NCBI RefSeq assembly: GCF_016907925.1
Contig: NZ_JAFBCZ010000026.1
Coordinates: 22,998-86,997 of the forward strand
DNA: 64,000 bases
Origin: Herpetosiphon giganteus
Lineage (GTDB): Bacteria > Chloroflexota > Chloroflexia > Chloroflexales > Herpetosiphonaceae
Direction: 5' to 3'
Part shown: positions 42,816-50,736 of the stretch, piece after piece
Layout: each line of letters opens with the position of its first letter
Numbering within the stretch: position 1 is the stretch's first letter
Made by a program: the position numbers and the translations under genes
The notes under the pieces: generated by a model
What the model saw: the letters and a program-made list of their open reading frames with translations, nothing else
Told to the model about the DNA's origin: nothing
Database searches by the model: none

Positions 42816-44150
42816 ATGAAATTTGCTTGGCGAAGAGTGGGCACACTGGTTGGCTGGATGATTTTTGGGATGTGGGTCGCATTTGGCTATAGTGTGGTGT
42901 ACCAAAACCAACAGCGGGGCATCGCAAGCGTCGATTTTCAAAGCTACGCTTTAGCTGCCGAACGCATGCAACACCAAGCCAATCCATATCCGGCAATTGC
43001 CGAGGCCCAAGCAATGTGGCGCAGCGTGCATCAATGGGAGCAGCGCATACTCAATGCGCCTGATCCGGCGGCAAAGCTGGCAGTTAAGGCGCAATATGAT
43101 CAGGTTGGTCAGATTGTTGGGCCATATCTTTATCCGCCCACTTTAGCCCAAGCCGTAGCCAAATTACAAATCACGAGCCTTGGCATGGCCGCAATTTTGA
43201 GTATGGCAACGCTTGGATTTGTGGCATTTTGGCTGTATCTGACCAAACAAAGCAGCGCTTGGACAATGTTGGTGATGCTTAGTTTGGAATGTATGCTGGG
43301 CATCGTTTCGGGCAATGTTGAAGTATTGTTGCTGCTCGGCAGTTTGCTTGGCGGCTATTGGGCGCTCTATCATTCGCGGCTGGCTGCGGCGCTGATTATT
43401 GCCCTGCTGCTGTTGATTAAGCCCTTCTATGGCTTGTTTTTCGTGGCTTTAGCAGCGCTGGCCTATTGCAATATGGCTGATTCAGCGGCGCGCCAAGACT
43501 TGATTAAACGAATTGCCAGCATTGCAGTGCTAGCCTTGGGGTTGATTGGGCTAGAAATTTGGCGCTGGGATAGTGCGCTGCGCCACGAAACTTTCAATTA
43601 TTTGGCCAATACTCTCGAATACCAATGGTTTAATTTTGCGGTGGCCGAACAAAGCCCAATGAGCATGTGGAACCGCACAGTCTTGCAAGGCTTAATCAAT
43701 CTTGGCCTCAACCCAAATAGCGCTCAAATATTGGCACTTGGCTTATGGTTGCTTGGGTTGGTTGCAAGTTGTTGGTTAGTTTGGCGCAAACAGGTTGGCT
43801 TTCCATTGCTCTATGGCTTGAGTTTTCTGCTCTTGTATTGGGGCAGGCCGGTTGGCTGGTCGTTCTCGTTTCTTGAATTGATTGTGCTCAGTTTGGTTTG
43901 GCCAACGCTTGGCCGCTGGGGCAAAATTGGCCTCAGCACAGCGATGCTTGGCCTGATTGGCTCACGCTGGATTGCGCTCGGCCTGACGGCTCAAGCCCAA
44001 GGGATGCCACTCAATACGTTGCAAACCAGCACCTTCGCGTGGGAATCGTGGCTTGTTTTGCCATTGTGCTTGCTCTGTTTGGGCTATGCAATTCGCCAAA
44101 GTGCCCATCAATCGCTTCGGGCAAGTACGCAGCAAATTCTAGTTAATTAA
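42816..44150 (+). CDS. Polytopic membrane glycosyltransferase, GT87/DUF2029-like
   Basis: 444 aa with about ten membrane helices. An N-terminal periplasmic loop contains DFQSYALAAERMQHQANPYP (acidic residue after the first helix, as in GT-C enzymes) and YLYPPTLAQ. Later helices include GYWALYHSRLAAALIIALLL followed by KPFYGLFF, typical of GT87/DUF2029. It probably uses a polyprenyl-phosphate sugar donor in lipid or wall glycan assembly; the acceptor is unknown. Start at ATG 42816 after GAAAGG. Confidence 0.75.
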   Translation: MKFAWRRVGTLVGWMIFGMWVAFGYSVVYQNQQRGIASVDFQSYALAAERMQHQANPYPAIAEAQAMWRSVHQWEQRILNAPDPAAKLAVKAQYDQVGQIVGPYLYPPTLAQAVAKLQITSLGMAAILSMATLGFVAFWLYLTKQSSAWTMLVMLSLECMLGIVSGNVEVLLLLGSLLGGYWALYHSRLAAALIIALLLLIKPFYGLFFVALAALAYCNMADSAARQDLIKRIASIAVLALGLIGLEIWRWDSALRHETFNYLANTLEYQWFNFAVAEQSPMSMWNRTVLQGLINLGLNPNSAQILALGLWLLGLVASCWLVWRKQVGFPLLYGLSFLLLYWGRPVGWSFSFLELIVLSLVWPTLGRWGKIGLSTAMLGLIGSRWIALGLTAQAQGMPLNTLQTSTFAWESWLVLPLCLLCLGYAIRQSAHQSLRASTQQILVN

Positions 44151-44258
44151 GTATATTTTTAACCAAAGTTTAATAATTATCAACCTTTTGCTAAAACCAA
44201 AGTGCTTATTTCAACGAATGGAGCAATATGAAAGCATGGTCTAGTGGAGGTTATGATA

Positions 44259-45026
44259 ATGTCAGAACGTTTCAATCTATCGCGGCGGGGGTTTTTGGGC
44301 GCAATTGGCTTAGGCAGTTTGGCCGCAATTTGGGGCAATAAAGAAGCAAGCGCCAAAAAATATGGCGGGGTCGGCAAAACCTTTGATATGGCAACAGTCC
44401 CAACCAACGGCAAATTCACCCTGCCAGCCTTGCCCTATGATTACGGTGCGTTGGAACCGCAGCTTGATGCAGAAACGATGTACATTCATCACCAAAAACA
44501 CCATCAAGCAATCGTGACTAATCTGAATGCAGCCTTGGCCGATTATCCCAAATTGCAAAGCATGAATGTGGCTGAACTTTTGCATGGCTTGAGTAATTTA
44601 CCAAGCGCGATTCAGACCGCAGTGCGCAACAATGCTGGCGGCCATGCCAATCACTCAATTTGGTGGGCAACGCTCTCGCCTAAGGGTGGCGGCAGCGCTG
44701 GTGGCGCGTTGGCAGCGGCAATTAATGCCAAATATGGCTCGTTCGGCAGCTTCCAAAATAGCTATAATGATATTGCTTCGCGGCGCTTTGGCTCAGGTTG
44801 GGGCTGGCTCTCAACCGATAGCAAAGGCACGCTCTATCTCGCCAGCTACCCCAACCAAGATAGCCCCTATATGGAAGGGCTAACGCCGTTGCTTGGGGTT
44901 GACGTGTGGGAGCACGCCTACTATTTGAAGTTTCGCCAAAAACGGGCCGAATTTTTGAGCGCTTGGTGGAATGTGATAAATTGGAGCGAAGTTGGGCGAC
45001 GCTACGATCTGGCCATTGCCAAATAA
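44259..45026 (+). CDS. Fe/Mn superoxide dismutase with Tat signal
   Basis: 255 aa; dismutates superoxide. The N-terminal SRRGFLGAIGLGSLAAIWG is a twin-arginine signal (RR at residues 9-10), so export is predicted. Metal ligands are in MYIHHQKHH, GGHANHSIWW, and DVWEHAYYLKF (Asp and His). GGAGG eight bases upstream favours ATG 44259. An exported Fe/Mn SOD is uncommon but known. It ends at a bidirectional terminator shared with ruvB. Confidence 0.92.
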   Translation: MSERFNLSRRGFLGAIGLGSLAAIWGNKEASAKKYGGVGKTFDMATVPTNGKFTLPALPYDYGALEPQLDAETMYIHHQKHHQAIVTNLNAALADYPKLQSMNVAELLHGLSNLPSAIQTAVRNNAGGHANHSIWWATLSPKGGGSAGGALAAAINAKYGSFGSFQNSYNDIASRRFGSGWGWLSTDSKGTLYLASYPNQDSPYMEGLTPLLGVDVWEHAYYLKFRQKRAEFLSAWWNVINWSEVGRRYDLAIAK

Positions 45027-45030
45027 ACCC

Positions 45031-45068
45031 AAAGCGGGCTGCTCGTAGCTATGAGCAGCCCGCTTTTT
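45031..45068. terminator. Bidirectional terminator between sod and ruvB
   Basis: AAAGCGGGCTGCTC, loop GTAGCTAT, GAGCAGCCCGCTTT then TT; 14-bp stem with A/T runs on both sides. Confidence 0.9.
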
Positions 45069-45085
45069 ATGTCAACGATCAAAAT

Positions 45086-46147
45086 CTATTCCAAATTAAA
45101 GGTTGATTGTTGGCTATCAACTGGGCGCGGCGCTTCGGGAAAACTCACGCCAAGGTGATCGTAGGCGCGGCGCGTGGCAATCCGCCCGCGTGGCGTGCGC
45201 TGAAGAAAGCCCAGCTGCAACAAATATGGCTCGTAAACATCCTCGATTGCATCAACTTCTTCGGCGGTGGCAGCGGCCAAGGTCGTTAGGCCAACCGGTC
45301 CGCCATTGAACGTTTCGATCAAGGTGCGCAAAACCCGCCGATCATTCTCATCAAGCCCCAAATCGTCGATTTCAAGGCTGGCAAGGGCGGCTTTGGCAAC
45401 GTCGAGGGTAATATGATTATCGGCCATCACCAAAGCAAAATCGCGTACTCGCCGCAACAAACGATTGACAACCCGCGGCGTGCCGCGTGCCCGCCGCGCA
45501 ATCTCCAAAGCTCCAGCCTCGTCAATTGGCGATTTGAGCAAGGCTGCCGAACGGCGCACAATATCGGTCATGGCTTCGACCGAATAAAATTCAAGCCGAT
45601 GCACCGAGCCAAAACGGTCGCGCAACGGCGAAGTGAGCAAAGCAAGCCGCGTCGTCGCGCCAACCACGGTAAAGCGCGGCAATTTCAGGCGCAAATTGCG
45701 GGCACTTGGGCCTTTGCCCACAATAATATCCAGCGCAAAATCTTCCATGGCTGGATACATTACTTCTTCAACTGCGCGATTCAAGCGATGGACTTCATCA
45801 ATAAACAGCAAATCATCTTTTTTGAGGTTGGTCAAAATTGCTGCCAAATCGCCAGCCCGCTCGATGGCTGGGCCAGAAGTAATTTTGATATTCACACCCA
45901 TTTCGTTGGCCAAAATGGTTGAAAGCGTGGTTTTGCCCAAGCCAGGCGGGCCATAAAACAACGTATGATCAAGCGGCTCCTTGCGTTGTTGGGCAGCAGC
46001 AATCGCAATTTTAAGGTTGGCAAGCACTTTTTCTTGGCCAATATATTCGGCCAATTTTTTTGGCCGCAAACTTTTCTCCACCACTTGATCCTCTTCGCGA
46101 GGCTTGGGTGAAATCATTCGTTGAGCTTGATCAAACGCATCCGACAT
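45086..46147 (-). CDS. ruvB: Holliday-junction branch-migration helicase subunit RuvB
   Basis: 353-aa AAA+ motor that drives branch migration with RuvA in recombination repair. [20 protein letters not shown]; Walker [14 protein letters not shown]; Walker [11 protein letters not shown]; sensor segment [20 protein letters not shown]-terminal winged helix ([20 protein letters not shown]). ATG after AGGAGGATGCC. ruvA/ruvC are not adjacent. The plus-strand STAS gene is divergent. Confidence 0.97.
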   Translation of the reverse strand: MSDAFDQAQRMISPKPREEDQVVEKSLRPKKLAEYIGQEKVLANLKIAIAAAQQRKEPLDHTLFYGPPGLGKTTLSTILANEMGVNIKITSGPAIERAGDLAAILTNLKKDDLLFIDEVHRLNRAVEEVMYPAMEDFALDIIVGKGPSARNLRLKLPRFTVVGATTRLALLTSPLRDRFGSVHRLEFYSVEAMTDIVRRSAALLKSPIDEAGALEIARRARGTPRVVNRLLRRVRDFALVMADNHITLDVAKAALASLEIDDLGLDENDRRVLRTLIETFNGGPVGLTTLAAATAEEVDAIEDVYEPYLLQLGFLQRTPRGRIATRRAYDHLGVSFPEAPRPVDSQQSTFNLE

Positions 46148-46197
46148 GGCATCCTCCTACAGCGATTATAGCACAGACGGTCGCATGCTGGCAGCAA

Positions 46198-46228
46198 TTG
46201 AATCATCAGAAAAAAAGCCTGATATAAT
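46198..46228 (+). promoter_or_regulatory. Promoter candidate of STAS paralogue 2
   Basis: TATAAT at 46223-46228 with a -35-like TTGAAT at 46198-46203; the 19-bp spacer is long, so only the -10 is strong. Confidence 0.5.
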
Positions 46229-46259
46229 GCGCCATAGCCACTTTACACAGGTACCGCAC

Positions 46260-47288
46260 ATGGCCGATCCACCAATTGCATTATGGAATGAAGAACGCGA
46301 ACAGCGTAAGCGGGCCTTACGCCGCATTTTGATCACTGGCAGCAGTTTTATTGTTTTGCTGATTCTGTATTATGTTTTAGGAGTTGATCTCAGCGTTGGA
46401 CGCAATCAAATAGCGCTTGGCTGTTTGTTTGGCATTTTGGTTGCCGCCGGGGTTTCAGGTTGGTTGGTCAGTATCGATCAGCCAGAGTTGGCAACCCATG
46501 CGATGTTTATTCCCTATTTTGCGCTTATTTTGGTCGTCGCAATCCCGGTTGGCGTAACCAGTCGCGGGATGTATGGTCTATTTATTCCAATTGTGGCGGC
46601 GGCGTTATTGTTGCCAGCACGTTGGAGTTTAATTTATGCGATTATTGCCGTGATCGTGTTCGTCAGCACCGATCTGCTTAGTCCTCAGCCATTTTCATTA
46701 AATATTACGATTCTCAATCTACTGTTTGCTGGCGGCTGTTTTGGCACCGCAGCAGCAACAACCTCGTTTACCGCGCGGCGCTTACGCCAACTGCTGAAAA
46801 GTAGCATCGAACATAGCAAAGCACTTGAGCGCAACCAAACCGTGCTTGAGGAGCGGGTGCAAAAACGCACACTCTACCTCGAAAAAGCACTTGACGAATT
46901 GCAACGCTCCAGCGAAACCATTCGCCAAATGAGCGTGCCAGTGCTGCCAATTGCCGAGCGTGTTTTGGTCTTGCCGCTAGTTGGCAGTATCGATCTGACG
47001 CGGGCTGCCTTGCTCAGCGATGAGTTGCTGAATACAATTTATCAACGCCGCCCACATACGATTTTGATCGATTTAACAGGTCTCAACACAATCGATCAAG
47101 CAGTAGCCGAGTCGTTGGTGCAAACCTTGAGTGCAGTGCGCTTGCTTGGCACTGAGCCAATCGTGGTTGGCTTACGCAGCGAAACCGTGCAAGCCTTGCT
47201 CGATACTGGCATCGACATTGCGCATATTCGCACCTTCCGCGATGTGCAAAGTGGCTTGGGTTATGCGACAAGCAAACCGAGTTATTAG
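46260..47288 (+). CDS. Integral-membrane STAS-domain protein, paralogue 2
   Basis: 342 aa with the same layout as 19269: about six N-terminal membrane helices, coiled coil (SSIEHSKALERNQTVLEERV), then STAS (MSVPVLPIAERVLVLPLVGS, ILIDLTGLNTIDQAVAESLV). The phospho-acceptor position falls in LNTIDQAVA. Start chosen at ATG 46260, downstream of the -10 box; earlier in-frame codons lie in or above the promoter. Together they suggest a small family of membrane sensors feeding STAS signalling. Confidence 0.8.
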   Translation: MADPPIALWNEEREQRKRALRRILITGSSFIVLLILYYVLGVDLSVGRNQIALGCLFGILVAAGVSGWLVSIDQPELATHAMFIPYFALILVVAIPVGVTSRGMYGLFIPIVAAALLLPARWSLIYAIIAVIVFVSTDLLSPQPFSLNITILNLLFAGGCFGTAAATTSFTARRLRQLLKSSIEHSKALERNQTVLEERVQKRTLYLEKALDELQRSSETIRQMSVPVLPIAERVLVLPLVGSIDLTRAALLSDELLNTIYQRRPHTILIDLTGLNTIDQAVAESLVQTLSAVRLLGTEPIVVGLRSETVQALLDTGIDIAHIRTFRDVQSGLGYATSKPSY

Positions 47289-47291
47289 AGA

Positions 47292-47423
47292 ATTCCCTCA
47301 CCCAACCCCTCTCCCGTGGCACGGGCGAGGGGCTTTAATGCGGTGGTTCTTGCGCAATTCCTTGGTAAAAACGGTCACTCCCCTCGCCCGCGTTGAGTGG
47401 AAAAGGGGCTGGGGATGAGGGAA
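47292..47423. repeat. Core copy of the MITE-like element
   Basis: TTCCCTCACCCAACCCCTC at the left, the GGCTTTAATGCGGTGGTTC middle, CCCTCGCCCGCGTT, and GGGGATGAGGGAA at the right. It begins four bases after the STAS stop codon. Confidence 0.8.
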
Positions 47424-47431
47424 CAAGTATC

Positions 47432-47881
47432 CTAGCGCACGATCAGTGTATTGCCATCAAACAGCAATTGGCTATCAAGCCAGAGTGTGCGGGCTTTTTG
47501 GCCATGCATGCCATACAAGGCAAACTCAATTGAATCCTCAGGTGCGGCAAATTCGCGCAAAATCGACCCGCGCACAACAAACGCCGCATATGGTCGAATC
47601 TGCTTGGTAGCCAATGGTTCAAGTTGCAAATCAAGCGCTGGTTTGCTGCGTGGCTCGACGTTAACGTCCTTCCACAATTCGGTTTGATACAGCGTAACTT
47701 CAAAATAGAGGCGCGTTGGATCAGCTGATTCGATTTGCTGCCACTTATCATACAAATCACCTTCGTGGAGCGTAACAGGTAGATCATCATGGATTGGCGG
47801 CCCCCATGCCAACAATGAGATACCAATACAACTGCCAACTACGAGCAAGCCTGCAAGCAAAAATTTAATCAGTTCTCGCAC
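47432..47881 (-). CDS. Hypothetical protein with N-terminal membrane anchor
   Basis: 149 aa. The N-terminal helix LIKFLLAGLLVVGSCIGISL may be an uncleaved anchor or signal; the Cys has no clear lipobox. The rest is beta-rich (RLYFEVTLYQTELWKDV) and probably extracytoplasmic. No family recognised. Confidence 0.62.
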   Translation of the reverse strand: MRELIKFLLAGLLVVGSCIGISLLAWGPPIHDDLPVTLHEGDLYDKWQQIESADPTRLYFEVTLYQTELWKDVNVEPRSKPALDLQLEPLATKQIRPYAAFVVRGSILREFAAPEDSIEFALYGMHGQKARTLWLDSQLLFDGNTLIVR

Positions 47882-48106
47882 AACATCCTCATTTCACACC
47901 ATTCCAATACAGGTTGGATTGAGTGTAGCTTGCGATCGGGTTTGCAGCAGGCACAATCCTCGCAGCAATGCAGCATAATCATTGCAATTACCAAAGGCCA
48001 TAAATCAGCTCACAGGCGCATCTACAAAGCGCGCTTATGCACTATAATGCATTTGAAACATATGGCGTTGAGCCATAGTTGCGAATAGTTGTTTATGGGG
48101 GCGATG

Positions 48107-49294
48107 ATGCCGCATTCATTTGAAGCATATCTTGATGAGCAACTGAATAGTTTGCGCGAGCAAGGGGTTTTTCGCACGTTGCGCGAATTGCAAAGCCCAA
48201 CCGGTCCACGCTCAACCATCGATGGCAAATCGGTGATCAATCTCTCATCAAATAATTATTTGGGCTTGGCCAATCATCCAGCCTTGAAAGCAGCAGCAAT
48301 CAAGGCAATCGAGGAATTAGGGGTTGGTTCTGGCGCAGTGCGCACGATTATTGGCACAATGAGCATCCACGAGGAGCTTGAACAACGCTTGGCCGAATTC
48401 AAGCATACTGAGGCGGTGTTGGTGCTCCAATCGGGCTTTACGGCTAACGCTGCGGTTTTGGGAGTTGTGCTCAACGATGGCGATTTGGTGATCAGCGATG
48501 CCCTGAATCATGCCTCGATTATCGATGGCATTCGCCTGACCAAGGCAGCGCGCGCGGTCTATCAACACAACGATATGGCCGATTTGGAACGGGTTTTGCA
48601 GGCTAATCAAGGCAAATATCGCAACACGCTCATCGTCACCGATGGCGTATTTAGCATGGATGGCGATATTGCCCCCTTGCCACGGATCGCTGAGCTAGCC
48701 AAGCATTACGGCGCAATCACGATGGTCGATGATGCCCACGCATCGGGCGTGCTTGGCACCAACGGCAGCGGCACGGTTAGCCATTATGGCATCAACGATT
48801 GGGATATTCAGGTTGGCACGCTTTCCAAGGCAATTGGGGCCTTGGGCGGGTATGTGGCCACTTCGCGCAAATTGCGCCAGCTGATGGAGCATCGCTCCCG
48901 CCCATTTTTGTTCAGCACCTCGCATCCGCCAGCGGTGGCTGCAACCTGTATTGCCGCCGTTAAGCTCTTGCAAAGCCCCGAGGGCGCGCAATTGCATCAA
49001 CAGCTTTGGGAAAATACCACGTTCTTCAAGGCGGGATTGCAACAGCTTGGCTTTAACACTGGTATCTCAGAAACCCCAATCACCCCAGTGATTGTTGGCG
49101 AGAGTGCCAAAGCCATGCAATTCTCTGATGAACTGTTCCAAGCAGGCGTATTTGCTCAAGGCATCGCCTTCCCAACTGTGGCCCGCGACAAAGGTCGGGT
49201 GCGCACAATTGTAACTGCCAGCCATAGCAATGCCGATCTCGCGGAAGCGCTCACTATCTTCGAACATGTTGGGCGCAGGATGCAGCTAATTTAA
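48107..49294 (+). CDS. kbl: Glycine C-acetyltransferase (2-amino-3-ketobutyrate CoA ligase)
   Basis: 395-aa PLP enzyme of the alpha-oxoamine synthase family, interconverting glycine plus acetyl-CoA and 2-amino-3-oxobutyrate in threonine catabolism. [45 protein letters not shown], and [12 protein letters not shown] with the PLP Lys. BioF and serine palmitoyltransferase are relatives; the [12 protein letters not shown] and FEAYLDEQL start favour Kbl. Start uncertain among ATGs at 48095, 48104 and 48107; a TATAAT lies at 48043-48048. Confidence 0.88.
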   Translation: MPHSFEAYLDEQLNSLREQGVFRTLRELQSPTGPRSTIDGKSVINLSSNNYLGLANHPALKAAAIKAIEELGVGSGAVRTIIGTMSIHEELEQRLAEFKHTEAVLVLQSGFTANAAVLGVVLNDGDLVISDALNHASIIDGIRLTKAARAVYQHNDMADLERVLQANQGKYRNTLIVTDGVFSMDGDIAPLPRIAELAKHYGAITMVDDAHASGVLGTNGSGTVSHYGINDWDIQVGTLSKAIGALGGYVATSRKLRQLMEHRSRPFLFSTSHPPAVAATCIAAVKLLQSPEGAQLHQQLWENTTFFKAGLQQLGFNTGISETPITPVIVGESAKAMQFSDELFQAGVFAQGIAFPTVARDKGRVRTIVTASHSNADLAEALTIFEHVGRRMQLI

Positions 49295-49352
49295 GGTTTC
49301 ATGGTATATTGGAAGCAGAAAAAATCTGTTCTAGAAATGTGGAGGTCCACCT

Positions 49353-49697
49353 ATCGAAGCGCAAGTTCTTGCCCGCCGTGCTGTTGATTTAGCAGACTCG
49401 AAGCAGGCAAATGATATTATCATGCTTGATGTTCGCCCATTAGCCACGTTCGCCGATTTTTTGGTGATTTGTACCGCTGGCAATGAGCGCATGCTACGAG
49501 CAGTCGTAAAAGAAATTGATGATCAGTTAGTCCAAGAAGGCGCACCGACACCCAAAGTCGAAGGTTCACCCGAAACTGGCTGGGTTTTGCTCGATTTTGG
49601 CGATGTAGTTGTGCATATTTTTAGCCCTGAACAGCGCGATTTTTACAAGCTCGATAAATTGTGGCAAAAAGCTACGCCAGTTGTCGTTCTTCAGTAA
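49353..49697 (+). CDS. rsfS: Ribosomal silencing factor RsfS, apparently initiated at ATC
   Basis: 114 aa; RsfS binds ribosomal protein uL14 and blocks subunit joining in slow growth. Core: FADFLVICTAGNERMLRAVV, EGSPETGWVLLDFGDVVVHI, FYKLDKLW. The first ATG (49422) would remove the conserved N-terminal helix and has no RBS. The in-frame helix IEAQVLARRAVDLADSKQAN starts with ATC at 49353, and GGAGGT (49341-49346) is six bases before it. A stop at 49332-49334 closes the frame upstream, with no ATG, GTG or TTG between it and the ATC. Either a rare ATC start or a base error in an ATG. Confidence 0.85.
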   Translation: MEAQVLARRAVDLADSKQANDIIMLDVRPLATFADFLVICTAGNERMLRAVVKEIDDQLVQEGAPTPKVEGSPETGWVLLDFGDVVVHIFSPEQRDFYKLDKLWQKATPVVVLQ

Positions 49698-49733
49698 TCG
49701 GCGGGTCAAGGACGATCACGTGCGAGGTACATC

Positions 49734-49928
49734 ATGAACAAATCTACACAACGCGAACGCTATGTCGTCTTTGCGCTTGGAGCAGCAGCAGGAAGCGCCT
49801 TAGGCTTGATTCTCGGTTCGATCTTAGCTTCTTCGCTAAGTGACGATACGATGCAAGCTATCGGGCGCGGGTTCCGCCGCCTCACAGGCCGCGACCATAA
49901 ACCAAATTTCGAGCTATTTCTCCAATAA
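49734..49928 (+). CDS. Small glycine-zipper membrane protein
   Basis: 64 aa. One membrane helix with small-residue spacing (VVFALGAAAGSALGLILGSI) and a basic C-terminal tail with GRGFRRLTGRD, similar in style to YtxH-like proteins. GCGAGG lies before the ATG. It is 36 bp after rsfS and likely in the same transcript; a strong hairpin ends the unit. Confidence 0.7.
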   Translation: MNKSTQRERYVVFALGAAAGSALGLILGSILASSLSDDTMQAIGRGFRRLTGRDHKPNFELFLQ

Positions 49929-49931
49929 CAG

Positions 49932-49959
49932 CAAGGCCGACTCATACGAGTCGGCCTTG
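49932..49959. terminator. Bidirectional terminator
   Basis: CAAGGCCGACTC-ATAC-GAGTCGGCCTTG: 12-bp perfect stem between convergent genes. Confidence 0.87.
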
Positions 49960-49982
49960 TTGCTTGAGTGGATATGCAAAAC

Positions 49983-50585
49983 TCAAATTGAGATCTCAAG
50001 TGAGTTGGCGCGCAAGCCACGATCACTTGCCGAAACGCTGACCCGGACGTTATCGCCAACTTGCACCCGATTGCCACCATGATTGAACAAACTCGAATGC
50101 ACATAGGCATCGCCTTGATTATCGCTGAGCGCCACAAACATAAAGCGCCCTTGAGGGTCGATATAATCAACCCGGGCGTTAATCACGCCAGCAGGAGCGC
50201 TACCGCTGAATGAACGGCTGCGTTCACGTGGGCCATTGCTCCACTCGCGGCGCGGGCCGTTATTGCTTGGGCGACCTTGGCCAGCAAAACGATCACGGCG
50301 ATCGAACGAGCGTTCGCTATCATAGCCACCAGCCTCGCGTTGCTCGTAGGCCCGAATGCGCGGCGTTGGCGGTAAAGCGTTGGTCACTAAAACATCGTTG
50401 GCTTCATCACCCTTCATGCCCCGAACCACCCCAAAACTTACTTCTTCGCCCTCAACCAACCAACGTCGTCCATCACCAAGCGCCCGTCGATGAACAAACA
50501 ACGATGCTCCTGCATGAGTTGTAATAAAACCATACGATTTTTCAGGATCGAACCACGCCACCGTGCCAGTACTACGCTCATTCAT
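49983..50585 (-). CDS. Protein with two cold-shock-like domains
   Basis: 200 aa. The N-terminal CSD has TGTVAWFDPEKSYGFITTHA, with RNP1-like KSYGFI and LFVHRRAL for RNP2. A basic Arg/Gly/Ser-rich linker (about 90-135) follows, then a second OB-like domain (VDYIDPQGRFMFVALSDNQG, YVHSSLF). It likely binds RNA or single-stranded DNA. Start ATG 50585, with GGAG upstream. The gene is divergent from the NB-ARC regulator, with a palindrome between them. Confidence 0.82.
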   Translation of the reverse strand: MNERSTGTVAWFDPEKSYGFITTHAGASLFVHRRALGDGRRWLVEGEEVSFGVVRGMKGDEANDVLVTNALPPTPRIRAYEQREAGGYDSERSFDRRDRFAGQGRPSNNGPRREWSNGPRERSRSFSGSAPAGVINARVDYIDPQGRFMFVALSDNQGDAYVHSSLFNHGGNRVQVGDNVRVSVSASDRGLRANSLEISI

Positions 50586-50648
50586 AACCCATGTCTCCAT
50601 GTTGGAATTTGGTGCTCAGCATAAACCAGTTGCCGAATCACGCTTTAT

Positions 50649-50667
50649 AATGATACAAAGTATCATT
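50649..50667. promoter_or_regulatory. Operator-like palindrome in the divergent promoter region
   Basis: AATGATAC-AAA-GTATCATT, perfect 8-bp arms. It lies just downstream of a minus-strand TTGACA (50685-50680), where the -10 of the cold-shock gene would be. It may bind a repressor controlling one or both divergent genes. Confidence 0.65.
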
Positions 50668-50736
50668 AATCCAACAACTTGTCAAGTGCATGGCCCATGT
50701 TAAAATTATGCCTGCACACATTAGTAGGAGCTAGGG

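Noticed and set aside
42494..42844. Minus-strand ORFs in the gap after rpe
   Set aside because: No RBS, Trp/Cys-rich random composition, and overlap with the start of the GT87-like gene.
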